DNA of 64,000 bases, taken from contig NZ_JQDZ01000103.1 of assembly GCF_000764205.1 (NCBI RefSeq), positions 44,375-108,374 of the forward strand, in the 5' to 3' direction. The notes beneath the pieces were generated by a model. That model did not search any database, was not told the DNA's origin, and saw only the letters and a program-made list of their open reading frames with translations. The position numbers and the translations under genes are program-made. The DNA is from Thalassotalea sp. ND16A (GTDB taxonomy: Bacteria; Pseudomonadota; Gammaproteobacteria; Enterobacterales; Alteromonadaceae). Shown here one piece after another: positions 17,428 to 26,886 of the stretch; the first letter of the stretch is position 1; each line of letters begins with the position of its first letter.

Positions 17428-18447
17428 GTGAAGGTGTTATGCAAAGTTTTGATTTTGGTTTTTGTCGTGTTTGTCTCTGCTTGTACAAATAAAATAATTG
17501 ATGGTTATAACGTTAAGGAAAATCAGGACAATCCAGAAAGCCTGGCAGATAATGTTTTAGTCGATATTCAAGCGGGCTCAGGCAGTTTTTCAATGAAAGG
17601 TGGTAAACAACATGAAAATTATACCATCAATGTTTTCTACCACAAACCCAAAGGCTTTAATGAAAGCTCGCCTATTTTGATGGTGATCCCCGGTGCCGGC
17701 AGAAATGCAGATGACTATCGAGATTCATGGGTTGCTTCATCTGAGAAATATAACGCACTTATTCTTTCTCCGTCATATAAAGAAGAAGATTATAATTTTG
17801 CCGCCTATCACCTTGGTGGTATCGTCAAAAACATGAAGTTTCTAAAAGAACCCAGGATGGAAAAGTATAATAAGCGTATGGTTTTCAAAATAGAAGACGA
17901 AGACATTAGCTTTGATAGAAATTACCACTCAGACAGCTTCATCTTCAAAGACATGGATAGAATTTTCGATCATGCGGTAATGGCATTAGCCACGCCGCAA
18001 AAACAGTATGACATTTTTGGCCATTCTGCCGGCGGACAAATCGCACATCGATTAGCGGTGTTTAACCCTAACTCTAAAGTAAACCGTATCCTTGCCGCCA
18101 ATTCTGGCTCATACACAGTGCCGAGCTTTGCTCAGAAACTTCCCTTTGGCACCCAAGATGCGTTGTTATCAAAAAGTCATTTTGAAAAAGCCTTTGCCGA
18201 AAAATTAGTACTGTTTATCGGTGAAAAAGACAATGAAAACGAAACCGGAGGTATGCTATTACATAGCCCGGCCGTTAATAAGCAAGGGTTGCACCGACTC
18301 GCCAGAGCTCAATATTTTTATAAGAATTCTAAAATAATGGCATCGACCTTAGAACTCAAATTCAATTGGCAATTAAAAATCATCCCTAATATCGGCCATA
18401 ACTACAGATTGATGGGTCAAGCTGCGGCGACTTACCTATACGAGTGA
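17428..18447 (+). CDS. Alpha/beta hydrolase lipoprotein
   Basis: A 339-residue putative lipoprotein: signal peptide with lipobox VSAC near residue 19. Alpha/beta hydrolase features are the oxyanion strand ILMVIPGAGRNADDYRDSW, the nucleophile elbow GHSAGGQ, and a C-terminal NIGHNY with the probable catalytic His. It resembles PHB-depolymerase/esterase-like families, but the substrate is unknown. It starts with GTG, with AAGGGGA 6 nt upstream. It follows the duplicated AraC segment; no operon partner is seen. Confidence 0.8.
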   Translation: MKVLCKVLILVFVVFVSACTNKIIDGYNVKENQDNPESLADNVLVDIQAGSGSFSMKGGKQHENYTINVFYHKPKGFNESSPILMVIPGAGRNADDYRDSWVASSEKYNALILSPSYKEEDYNFAAYHLGGIVKNMKFLKEPRMEKYNKRMVFKIEDEDISFDRNYHSDSFIFKDMDRIFDHAVMALATPQKQYDIFGHSAGGQIAHRLAVFNPNSKVNRILAANSGSYTVPSFAQKLPFGTQDALLSKSHFEKAFAEKLVLFIGEKDNENETGGMLLHSPAVNKQGLHRLARAQYFYKNSKIMASTLELKFNWQLKIIPNIGHNYRLMGQAAATYLYE

Positions 18448-18581
18448 AATAACTGATATAGCTGATATAAATCATCCATTGGCCGTCATTTTTTCACTTG
18501 GCGGCAAATTGGCGACGTATTTACGTCACCGACAGGCTATCATAATCGATATTATTTAACTCCAGATTATGAGAGTCCCCG

Positions 18582-19127
18582 ATGTTGATAAAAGTACTTA
18601 GGCAAAAACACCTTCTTTCACAAGAACTACTTTCCGAAAAATGCGGTTTGAGTTTACGTACGATTCAACGCGTCGAAAAAGGACACCGGGTGAGCTATGC
18701 CTCATTACGGGCTCTCGCTTCTGCTTTTGATATTAATGTAGATAAACTTGAACAGGAGTTATATTCGATGAATACCGTGATTAATGACTATAAAGAGTAT
18801 CCGTTCTGGGTAAGGTTCGCTTGTGGCAGAGGCTGGTTTTCGGCAAACCGGCGAGAGCTCCATAAAATAGAAATGTTTGCTTTATTCTTTAGTGTCTTTG
18901 CCGGGGGTGTTTGGGCGGGCAGTTTTTTATGGGAATTCCCATCAGGCCAGTTTCCACTTTTTAACATCAGCATGGCTAACTTCTTTGGGGTTTGTGCGGT
19001 AGCTTGTTTATTTTGCGCTTATAAATTCTCTATTGCCATTCGCGTAGGTGATAAGTACGATTTATGGTCGAAATTAGAAGCGACCCAACCCAGTGGTTTG
19101 TTTGGTGTTTTCAAAAAAAAATCATAA
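18582..19127 (+). CDS. XRE-type HTH protein with C-terminal membrane segments
   Basis: A 181-residue protein. Residues 1-60 form an XRE/Cro-type HTH (LIKVLRQKHLLSQELLSEKCGLSLRTIQRVEKG), as in small Alteromonadales proteins with a 2TM domain. Two hydrophobic segments follow (about residues 97-115 and 130-150), with an amphipathic connector containing WVRFACGRGWF. The DNA-binding part would be cytosolic and tethered to the membrane. No clear target is seen; the next gene downstream is convergent. Confidence 0.78.
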   Translation: MLIKVLRQKHLLSQELLSEKCGLSLRTIQRVEKGHRVSYASLRALASAFDINVDKLEQELYSMNTVINDYKEYPFWVRFACGRGWFSANRRELHKIEMFALFFSVFAGGVWAGSFLWEFPSGQFPLFNISMANFFGVCAVACLFCAYKFSIAIRVGDKYDLWSKLEATQPSGLFGVFKKKS

Positions 19128-19286
19128 CTTTATATTGGATCGAATTCTATAAGGAATGGCAATTTTGCATATAGCTCACCCATGATCAATCCCCCTCTAA
19201 AGCCCCCCTGTCTGTCGGGTATAAATACGTCCAGTTTACAAACCTAAAACCATCCATGGTGGTTTGCATTCCATCATCCCTGAAGT

Positions 19287-19322
19287 AAAAAACTCTCTCA
19301 ACGGTTAATTGAGAGAGTTTTA
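19287..19322 (-). terminator. Terminator of the first S8 protease gene
   Basis: Reading the minus strand: arms AAAACTCTCTCAA and TTGAGAGAGTTTT around a 7-nt loop, followed by a T6 run. It lies about 20 bp past the protease stop. Confidence 0.85.
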
Positions 19323-19341
19323 TTAGTCACGAATATATTGA

Positions 19342-22300
19342 TTAAAGAATATATTTTCGCTTAAATGCTATCATCGATAAAAATCCGAGCATTAACCAAC
19401 CAAGTGAACCACCCGAAGATTTCTTAGCTTCATTATCCTGAGGAGGCTCAGGAAAAGTACAGCTACCATCATCCGTAGTTGCGTTGGCATCATGGTTAGT
19501 GGCACTCGAATCGGTACAACCTAATTCAATACCGTCTGAATTAACGGTCAGCATAAAGCTTGTACTCGCTTTATCATCAGGATTGGCAACATCGTATACC
19601 GAGACGGTTATTTCACTTTCTCCGTGCCAGTTAGCATCTGGAGTAAGTGAGAATGTCATACCATCAATGGATGCAGAAACACTGTCACCAGAAACCTCTA
19701 AGCCAACAGCGCGATTATTTTTATGAGAATAATTAACGTTCATCGCTTCAAGTATAGCGTTTTCATCAATAGATTGGTCGGCAATATCCAATACCGTAAT
19801 GTTGCCTGCAATGTTAACACTCAACGTTTGCTCAACAGTATTACCGTTCGTTACTGTCGCTACCATAGTTATATCACTGGTATTCGCTGCTGCCATAGTA
19901 TTAACCACGGCAGAGAAACGTGCTACTACATGAGTGCTCTCAGGACCTTGATAGTTTGCACAAACAATAGTGCCTTCAGTTAGCTTTTCAGGTTCGTTAA
20001 CTGCATAGTCATCCCAGTTGTAACCATTTACTGGGTAGAAGAAACCACGAACACCGTTATAACCCTTCAAACCAACCGTATGCTCACCTTTATCACCGGT
20101 CATTTGTTGATATGAAAAAATCATTTCATAAACGCCAGGGGTAAAGTCAATGGTTGATGACATTAAGGTTTGAAAGTTAAAGAATGTTGATTCATCAAGC
20201 GCTTGAACTCCTTTGTCAGTATTTGTGCTCCAGGGACCAATTACACCGCCAGCTTGCTTAGCTTTCATGCCTTGCCATTGCACAGCAAGATATTTATCTT
20301 GATTTAACCCTGCAATGTAAACACCAGTATGCCACTCTTTAAAGGTAGAAAAATCAATACCTGAAGCATTCAGTGTTGCTGAATCGCCGCGCCAGAAAGG
20401 TGCTACCACAAGGTCTCTAATCCCATCGAAGCCAAGGGTATAGCCCGGTAATGAAAAGATCGCGTGACCATCAAATTGTAGGTAACCGTTACCGCGCAAC
20501 GTTAACATATTATCAGTATCTTTTTTATCTACACCGTATAATGGAATATGTGGGAAATATTTATCATAACCAATATAGTCAGGTATAGCCCATAGTTGAG
20601 TGTATTCATTAGTGAATGTTCCTTCTATTTTCGGCACCCCAATTCCTGGTAAGTCGACAAACTCAGGGTAGTCACTAAACGGCATACGACACATTTCATC
20701 GTCGGCATTAGTGGTATACTCATAACGGCGAGGTGAATTTTTTGAAGACATTTGCTGACCAGCAATAGTTAAACTATTACCTTCAGAACTTAATAGTGTT
20801 TCGGTGAATTCATTTCCACGTACTGAAGCAGGGTCTAGTGATAAACTTTCTGGTAACGTAACTTCGATTGCAATATCTCGGTCATGACCTAATAAATTAG
20901 CTTGTTGAGTTACTTCAAACTCAATTACATCACCTACTTTGGCACCTTGATGACTACTTGTCAGTAAAACATCAGCAGAACCTGCTGTTAAACGTACAGG
21001 AATAATACCAATATCGGCATTAGCGCTGTCAGTACCTAACTCAATTACTGCATGAATAATATCATTTTCAGCTAATTCAGGTAAATCCCAATTAACCGCT
21101 AAGGTCATCGGAGTTACGCCATCACTGCTTGTAGATTCAATATTAATACTTGAAGTGATCTCGTCATTAATAATAGCCAGTGATGAAACTATTTTATGCG
21201 CTTCATCATAAGGATCATTCCAACTATTACCATTATTAGACAATGGTTTCATATTAGTAATGGTATACCAATATTGACCAGGCTCTGGATTGTTAATCGC
21301 ACAATAATCACGCTTACGCCAATCAGAAATACAAATAGCTTCTTTATACCAATCAATCAAGCCATCATTATTAACATCACGACCTAAGTCGATTCGGCTA
21401 GTATGGCGTGCAATAGAAGGTTCATCCGTAATTTCAACAACTAAGCGTTTAGTGCCTGTTGGTACATTAAACATACGGTAAGCAATTTGTGAATCAGTAT
21501 CTGGTAGCGCCTCAACTATTTCCCAAGGGTATAAAGTATTTCTTTTCAAAAAATGCACGGTATTTTCAGCGTTAATTGCACCGTAAACATTGGCAGAAAT
21601 AGCAGAAACCGCAGGTAAGACCATTGTAGGTGAAGTCAACTCACCTTGTGCACGCCCGATGGTTGCATCAAGGCTCATCGGTAAGTTAGCGCGCTTTGCT
21701 TTAATAATAACCGGTAGTGATTGCACTGGTTTTTTAGCATTGTCAGAGGTTAATAAAAGCTTAGCTTTGAATACTTGACCATCAGTATTACCTGCACCAA
21801 TAGGATCATCTTGTTGGAAATCTACTTCAGGCACTGTAGCTGTAACCATTACCTGCTGACTCTCTCCAGCCATTAATGAAAAATTACTAGGGCTAATGTC
21901 AAGTTTAAGTAATGAAGCACCTTCATAGTCAATTTCTTCACCAGAAACGGCCCAAGTACCTGAATCAACAGCGGTAAAAGTTCTAAACCAGGTACAAGTT
22001 GTTCTACATTCACGGTTGACTAGATAAGGTGTATTTAGCTCTGTAACATCGCCACCCATCTCTGGATTCGCATTTTGGTAGTTCTCAATACTTTCATCCA
22101 TAATTAGTGTTGCTTGTACCGCATTGGCAACATTAATAACGCCAGCACCGACATCATCATAGCCAGCAACCGACTTATAGGTATTAGTAATAATACCTTG
22201 CCAGTCTCTATCTTCTGAAGAATTATAAGCAGTAGTTGTTGTGCTCACTAATGCCGATTGAATTTGCGCAGGAGTCCAAGAAGGGTGAGCATTTTTAATT

Positions 22301-24435
22301 AATGCCATAGCACCAGCAACATGTGGTGATGCCATTGAAGTACCACTGATCATCGCCCAATTTTGACCACTTCCTCCTTGAGAAAAAATACGGTCGTTAG
22401 CATAAGCAGCAAATACATTCACACCTGGAGCAGACACTGTTGGTGCAAGTATATTTGGGTTAGTTGTACTTGGCCCTCTAGATGAGAAGCCAGCAATAGC
22501 ATCTACACTGTCTTCGCCTTCACCTTTAATATGAGTCGTATAACTTCCATCGGTAATAGTCGCGCGATGCCCTGAGCCTGTTTCTAACCAACTGAGAACT
22601 TTACCACCGTCATATTCTCTTATATGAGCACTTGGTAAAGAGTAAAAGTCTTCTACTAATTGTGCTGCTGCTGGGCCATATAAATACTCTGGCTGGGTAT
22701 TATAAAGAATAAAGCCACCAGCGCCACCCGATTTGACATTATCAGCTTTAGCGACACGAGCTTGGTCACTTCGTCCACAAACTACAATAGGTGCTTCCAA
22801 TAAAGGATCGCCATTTGGCATTAAATCAAATGTACCTGCCGGGAATTCTGTATCACAGCTGCCATTATCACCAAGACCATAATCTGCAGCAGATACCACT
22901 GGCCCAGTGTAAGCACCAGTAACAGACGCAGCTTTATAGAAAGAAGTTGTTGGCAAGCTATCGCCTCCTTCAAAAGCCTCTAATTTTTTCTCGGTAGCTT
23001 CTAATGTACGACCATGACTTGTCGCAGCAACACTGGTTAACCAAGGAGAAACATGATCCATCCAAGCATATCCGGCGTTACCAGCTGAAGCTGCAACCGA
23101 AGCACCTGATTCACGAGCTGCTAAAAAAGCCAGCTCAATTGGGTCAGTCCATGGAAAACTTTCTGCTCCACCGATTGAGAAGTTAATAACATCAACACCA
23201 TCAGCAATCGCATCATCAATTGCTTTTAGCATAACATCGCCAGGACAACCAGAATATGCTGCACCACCACCACCGGCCCAACAAACTTGATAAGAAATAA
23301 TATTGGCATGGGGAGCTACACCTGAAACTTGTGGAAATACAAGGTTAGTATCTCGACCGGTGATATCTTCTCCGTAGCCTAGTTCTGAAAACTGAAAAGG
23401 AACATCATAAAGAATGTTACCTGCTACCGTTGAAGCAGTATGAGAACCATGACCGTTATAGTCTTCACCATTCGCTGGACGTTGGTGTTCCCAAGGAGCA
23501 GCCCATCCTGCACCACGAAATACCGGATCACCATAAGTGTCGGTAATTTCAGGATATGAGTAAATGCCAATTAACTTGTCATTACACATGCTAGCAAATT
23601 CTTCTAGCATACAATCGCCAAGGTAGTTTCCAGTACCTAATGGGTTTGTTGCTGTATGACCGTCTCCACCTGTTGCGGCAAACGATGGGTGATTGGAATT
23701 AATACCAGTATCTAAAATACCAACAACAATTCCTTCACCGGTAAAACCTGTAGAAGTCGCAGTTGCACTACCATCCCACACTTGATTGGCACCAATATGC
23801 TCTGGTCCTACATCGGTCATTAATTCTCGAACGATAGAGCGTGTAACAGCACGAACGCCTTGCAGCTTTGATACCGCTTGCGCTTGGGCTTGGGTTAATT
23901 TCATACTCATACCATTAAAGGCATATTTGTATGAGTGTAAAGCTGGATTTTGTGTGCCAGCGACACGGGTAATATCTGCTTTAACTTGTTGTTGTTGGTT
24001 ATCTAAATGCTGAACATAACTAATGCTTGCATGACTGGTTATATTAATTTTAGCATTAGAAGACAGTGCATTAACACTAGGTGCTGTTGCCGCTAAACCG
24101 TTAATATCACCTTGATATGTCGCAACAGGTTGCTCTGCTAATTGAATGATGTAAACTTGCTCGCCGACAATACCATCTTCAAAATGAAAAGGCACTTTTG
24201 TTTCACCTGCACCCTTGCTTTTAACTAGGCTATTCGGTCCTGTAGTCTGGCCTTCACGGTTAATTATTTGTTGTTGGTATTCTTGAATTTTTTGATATTC
24301 ATCTGCAGTCATAGTAAATGGATCTGCAACCGCTTTTTCATATGTTGGACTGACCGATATACCTGAGGTGCTTGCTGCAACCCCAGAAGCGTACAGTGCC
24401 GCTATGGTCATCAAACTTAATTTTTTTAACTTCAT
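19342..24435 (-). CDS. Secreted subtilisin-like (S8) protease with GlyGly-CTERM, copy A
   Basis: A 1697-residue exported protease. Signal peptide to about residue 21; I9-type propeptide (about 85-205, ending LQGVRAVTRS). Catalytic Asp is in GILDTGIN (D242), His in NGHGSH (H329) and Ser in SGTSMASPH (S700). A PA domain is inserted between His and Ser (about 530-640). About 900 residues of beta-rich domains follow, then GCTDSSATNHDANAT, an acidic/Pro linker, and EAKKSSGGSLGWLMLGFLSM-FKRKY, a GlyGly-CTERM tail. Such proteins are known substrates of rhombosortase and usually leave by type II secretion. GGGAA precedes the ATG by 6 nt. Paralogue of the gene at 28579. Confidence 0.94.
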   Translation of the reverse strand: MKLKKLSLMTIAALYASGVAASTSGISVSPTYEKAVADPFTMTADEYQKIQEYQQQIINREGQTTGPNSLVKSKGAGETKVPFHFEDGIVGEQVYIIQLAEQPVATYQGDINGLAATAPSVNALSSNAKINITSHASISYVQHLDNQQQQVKADITRVAGTQNPALHSYKYAFNGMSMKLTQAQAQAVSKLQGVRAVTRSIVRELMTDVGPEHIGANQVWDGSATATSTGFTGEGIVVGILDTGINSNHPSFAATGGDGHTATNPLGTGNYLGDCMLEEFASMCNDKLIGIYSYPEITDTYGDPVFRGAGWAAPWEHQRPANGEDYNGHGSHTASTVAGNILYDVPFQFSELGYGEDITGRDTNLVFPQVSGVAPHANIISYQVCWAGGGGAAYSGCPGDVMLKAIDDAIADGVDVINFSIGGAESFPWTDPIELAFLAARESGASVAASAGNAGYAWMDHVSPWLTSVAATSHGRTLEATEKKLEAFEGGDSLPTTSFYKAASVTGAYTGPVVSAADYGLGDNGSCDTEFPAGTFDLMPNGDPLLEAPIVVCGRSDQARVAKADNVKSGGAGGFILYNTQPEYLYGPAAAQLVEDFYSLPSAHIREYDGGKVLSWLETGSGHRATITDGSYTTHIKGEGEDSVDAIAGFSSRGPSTTNPNILAPTVSAPGVNVFAAYANDRIFSQGGSGQNWAMISGTSMASPHVAGAMALIKNAHPSWTPAQIQSALVSTTTTAYNSSEDRDWQGIITNTYKSVAGYDDVGAGVINVANAVQATLIMDESIENYQNANPEMGGDVTELNTPYLVNRECRTTCTWFRTFTAVDSGTWAVSGEEIDYEGASLLKLDISPSNFSLMAGESQQVMVTATVPEVDFQQDDPIGAGNTDGQVFKAKLLLTSDNAKKPVQSLPVIIKAKRANLPMSLDATIGRAQGELTSPTMVLPAVSAISANVYGAINAENTVHFLKRNTLYPWEIVEALPDTDSQIAYRMFNVPTGTKRLVVEITDEPSIARHTSRIDLGRDVNNDGLIDWYKEAICISDWRKRDYCAINNPEPGQYWYTITNMKPLSNNGNSWNDPYDEAHKIVSSLAIINDEITSSINIESTSSDGVTPMTLAVNWDLPELAENDIIHAVIELGTDSANADIGIIPVRLTAGSADVLLTSSHQGAKVGDVIEFEVTQQANLLGHDRDIAIEVTLPESLSLDPASVRGNEFTETLLSSEGNSLTIAGQQMSSKNSPRRYEYTTNADDEMCRMPFSDYPEFVDLPGIGVPKIEGTFTNEYTQLWAIPDYIGYDKYFPHIPLYGVDKKDTDNMLTLRGNGYLQFDGHAIFSLPGYTLGFDGIRDLVVAPFWRGDSATLNASGIDFSTFKEWHTGVYIAGLNQDKYLAVQWQGMKAKQAGGVIGPWSTNTDKGVQALDESTFFNFQTLMSSTIDFTPGVYEMIFSYQQMTGDKGEHTVGLKGYNGVRGFFYPVNGYNWDDYAVNEPEKLTEGTIVCANYQGPESTHVVARFSAVVNTMAAANTSDITMVATVTNGNTVEQTLSVNIAGNITVLDIADQSIDENAILEAMNVNYSHKNNRAVGLEVSGDSVSASIDGMTFSLTPDANWHGESEITVSVYDVANPDDKASTSFMLTVNSDGIELGCTDSSATNHDANATTDDGSCTFPEPPQDNEAKKSSGGSLGWLMLGFLSMIAFKRKYIL

Positions 24436-24585
24436 AATATGTTCCCATTGTTTTTAACTCATAACCAACATAAAACCCATAACTTCAGGAGTAATAGTTG
24501 ATTACAGCTTGTCGTTAGGTGACATGCTTTCCAATTGATTTGGTACAAACACCCAAGTACTTAACCATGAATGAAAAAAACAAAA

Positions 24586-24605
24586 CGTACGAAAATGTGC
24601 AAATT
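24586..24605 (+). promoter_or_regulatory. Tandem operator A1
   Basis: Half-sites CGTACGAAAA and TGTGCAAATT, directly adjacent with a 10-bp period. The two-half-site direct repeat is the usual format for OmpR/PhoB-family dimers; the likely binder is the response regulator at 26198. Confidence 0.65.
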
Positions 24606-24654
24606 TTCAGCAAAACTGAGTGGAAAGCGGTTAAAACCTGGGCTACAAGGCAGG

Positions 24655-24674
24655 TGTACGAATTTGTGCAAAAT
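24655..24674 (+). promoter_or_regulatory. Tandem operator A2
   Basis: Half-sites TGTACGAATT and TGTGCAAAAT in direct tandem, 69 bp from A1 and in the same orientation. Confidence 0.7.
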
Positions 24675-24699
24675 TCGCTAAGCAGGTTAAATATTAAAG

Positions 24700-24719
24700 T
24701 GTACGAAATTGTACAAAAT
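24700..24719 (+). promoter_or_regulatory. Tandem operator A3
   Basis: Half-sites TGTACGAAAT and TGTACAAAAT in direct tandem, the best match to the shared consensus, 45 bp after A2 and 210 bp before the MipA/OmpV start. Confidence 0.75.
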
Positions 24720-24928
24720 ACAAAACCAGAAACCCCAAAAAAAACATTTAAACATGTTATTTATCAGCAAGTTAAAAACACTTCCGTCTCTTCCCCCTGG
24801 ATTAACAAGCAAAAATGGTACATTTCGAAAATGGCCTTAATTGTACCGCCAACCTATGTTTGCTAAGCTCAAACAACTCAACAGTGACTAATTGTTCAAC
24901 GAACAACATTCGAAGAAGTAAAAAGCTA

Positions 24929-25780
24929 ATGCCGTACTTGCGCCACCTTTTATTGATAACATTGACGTTTGCCAGCGGATCGAGTCTTGCCGAGGAGCAA
25001 ACTCTGGTCAATGATAGCCATTACCGGCCGGTGAGTGAGTGGTTGTTCGGCGTTTCAGTGGGCTATGGCAAATTAATCAACCCGTTGAATGAGCAAGATG
25101 ATATTCCATTATATTTTATTCCGGATATACGCTATTACGATGAGCGTTTCTCTATTGAAAACCTCGATATATCCTACAATTTATACCAACGTAAAAACTT
25201 AATTGTCGACCTTGTCGGTAAACAAAACCTAGACGGCTTGTATTTTCCGGGTAAAAATCGCAACGTTGTTGGTTCCCTTTCGGGCATTCCCGGGATTGGC
25301 CAGGTGGAAGATGGTGATGAAATAGAGATACCTGTCCCTACCCCAGAGCAGCGTTCACTGTCATACCTGGCTGGGGTTGAATTACGTTACTACGGATATC
25401 TTGATTATCAGCTATTAGCAACCACAGATATTTCAAATGTCCATCATGGCGAGGAGTTAAGAGCCGCCGTCCATAAACTCTTGCTGTTTGATGCTTTCAT
25501 CGTTGAACTCGAAGCGGGCCTGAGTTTTAAAAGCGAGCAACTCACCCAATACTACTATGGTTTCGAGGCGCCAATTGGAGTGTTTGAACAAAATCTATAT
25601 CGGCCTGAAAGTGCGCTAAACTACCATATTAAACTCGATTTAAGCTATGCTTATAGTCAGGATTGGTACCTGGTGAGTACGATAAGAAATGAATGGTTAG
25701 ACTCTTCCATCGCGAACAGCCCTATCGTTGCCAAAGATGAGATACTGTCCTTTTTCATCGGTATAAAGCATATATTCTAG
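24929..25780 (+). CDS. MipA/OmpV family outer-membrane protein, copy A
   Basis: A 283-residue beta-barrel candidate. The start at 24929 is chosen because it gives a proper signal peptide (LRHLLLITLTFASGSSLA, cleavage before EEQ); codons upstream run through the operator region. The mature part opens WLFGVSVGYGKLINPL and has alternating aromatic strands, an internal SLSYLAGVELRYYG, and the C-terminal ILSFFIGIKHIF ending in an aromatic residue, typical of outer-membrane barrels. MipA/OmpV proteins are known near two-component genes. First gene of a four-gene plus-strand operon; paralogue at 34285. Confidence 0.8.
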   Translation: MPYLRHLLLITLTFASGSSLAEEQTLVNDSHYRPVSEWLFGVSVGYGKLINPLNEQDDIPLYFIPDIRYYDERFSIENLDISYNLYQRKNLIVDLVGKQNLDGLYFPGKNRNVVGSLSGIPGIGQVEDGDEIEIPVPTPEQRSLSYLAGVELRYYGYLDYQLLATTDISNVHHGEELRAAVHKLLLFDAFIVELEAGLSFKSEQLTQYYYGFEAPIGVFEQNLYRPESALNYHIKLDLSYAYSQDWYLVSTIRNEWLDSSIANSPIVAKDEILSFFIGIKHIF

Positions 25781-25790
25781 AGGCCTTTCG

Positions 25791-26195
25791 ATGACTAAAC
25801 CAATACAGCTATTAATTACATTCGTCATCGTCATTGGCACCGCAACGGCTGCGCCCAGCCATTCCAGCCATTGGGTAAAACGTTTTGATGTGATACCCGG
25901 GACCTGTATTGTTGATGAATCTGAGCACCGCTGTATTAGACAATTCACCTTTTACTGGCAATTGTTTGAAGCCCAGCTTGTTTGTATCTACCAAAAGTCA
26001 CACCAAGAGCCCCTGTATTGTAGTGAGTCCCGTATTGAAGGCAGTGAACGTATTAAATTAAACATTGACCGTGATAACGAATTTATTTTGGTTTCTCAGT
26101 TGAATAATAGCCATCGGGTACATCGTCAGGTGCTGGTCCAGCAACTGGGCATAGATGTGCGCAAAGCGAAACGTCATTTATGGAGTGTTTTTTAA
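25791..26195 (+). CDS. DUF3019-like small secreted protein, copy A
   Basis: A 134-residue protein with a signal peptide (cleavage near TATA-APS). The mature part has four Cys residues in the pattern C-x8-C...C...C, conserved in its paralogue at 35145. The C-terminus ends with RHLWSVF; the paralogue ends RRIWSVF. It matches what I recall of the DUF3019 family, found between MipA/OmpV and response regulator genes. Probably a disulfide-bonded periplasmic partner of the kinase or the barrel; function unknown. It begins 10 bp after the barrel gene. Confidence 0.7.
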   Translation: MTKPIQLLITFVIVIGTATAAPSHSSHWVKRFDVIPGTCIVDESEHRCIRQFTFYWQLFEAQLVCIYQKSHQEPLYCSESRIEGSERIKLNIDRDNEFILVSQLNNSHRVHRQVLVQQLGIDVRKAKRHLWSVF

Positions 26196-26197
26196 CG

Positions 26198-26884
26198 ATG
26201 CAAAATAATCAATTACTCTTGATTGAAGATGATCAAGGCTTAGCCCGTTCAATTTGTAAATTCTTAACGGCAAAGGGCTTCATCGTCAGGCATTTTGTAA
26301 ATGGCGATAATCTCGAACTATTAATTGCCAGTAATAATTTCGCGCTGATATTGTGTGATGTGATGCTACCCGGTACCGATGGTTTTGAAATAGCGAAAGC
26401 TATTCGCCATAAATTCAATGGCCGCTATATTTTTTTAACGGCCTTGAGTGATGTTGAGCACCAATTAAAAGGCTTTGAATTGGGTGCCGATGACTATATT
26501 TGCAAACCGGTTGACCCGGAGATTTTACTTGCCCGTATTAACGCCTGTTTACGAAAGAATACTAAGCAAGAGCCTAAATCGTCGATTGAAATCACCAATT
26601 TGACCATTGATAACGATAGCCGCATTGTCACCATTGAAAATCAGCCGATTGCTTTGTCCAGATATGAATTTGACTTGTTGTGGTTGTTAGCGCTGCAAAA
26701 AGGGCAACAGGTGAGTCGGGAATTTTTATTTGTGAATACCGTTGGCCGAGAATATGATGGCCTGGATCGGACCGTCGATGGCCGGGTTAGCCGGTTAAGA
26801 AAAAAACTGGAAAGTTATCCTAACCTTAAATGCCAAATTAATACTTCTTGGGGCCAAGGCTATATGCTTGCGGCTAAGGACTAG
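26198..26884 (+). CDS. OmpR-family response regulator, copy A
   Basis: A 228-residue regulator. Receiver domain: LLLIEDDQG acidic pair, phospho-acceptor Asp in ILCDVMLPG, Thr/Ser region FLTALSD and Lys in YICKPV. The C-terminal winged helix has LSRYEFDLLWLLAL and DRTVDGRVSRLRKKLE with a final WGQGYML hairpin, as in the RstA/OmpR class. ATG 26198, 2 bp after the previous stop, is preferred over 26180 because GGAG (26182-26185) then lies upstream and because it aligns with copy B. The cognate kinase follows 2 bp downstream. Confidence 0.93.
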   Translation: MQNNQLLLIEDDQGLARSICKFLTAKGFIVRHFVNGDNLELLIASNNFALILCDVMLPGTDGFEIAKAIRHKFNGRYIFLTALSDVEHQLKGFELGADDYICKPVDPEILLARINACLRKNTKQEPKSSIEITNLTIDNDSRIVTIENQPIALSRYEFDLLWLLALQKGQQVSREFLFVNTVGREYDGLDRTVDGRVSRLRKKLESYPNLKCQINTSWGQGYMLAAKD

Positions 26885-26886
26885 TC

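Larger units (their letters stand above)
24436..24928. promoter_or_regulatory. Divergent control region of cassette A
   Basis: 493 bp between the protease and the MipA/OmpV gene. It holds three tandem-half-site operators at 24586, 24655 and 24700. An open frame across it (24519-24866) is an artefact of the repeats and is not counted as a gene. Confidence 0.7.

Noticed and set aside
17478..17490. TGTACAAAT inside the hydrolase lipoprotein gene
   Set aside because: A single half-site within coding sequence without a tandem partner; not counted as a member of the cassette operator family.
24519..24866. 115-codon plus-strand frame in the cassette A promoter region
   Set aside because: It runs straight through the three operators, has no ribosome binding site or recognised domain, and the equivalent region of cassette B has no matching frame. 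The regulatory explanation is better.
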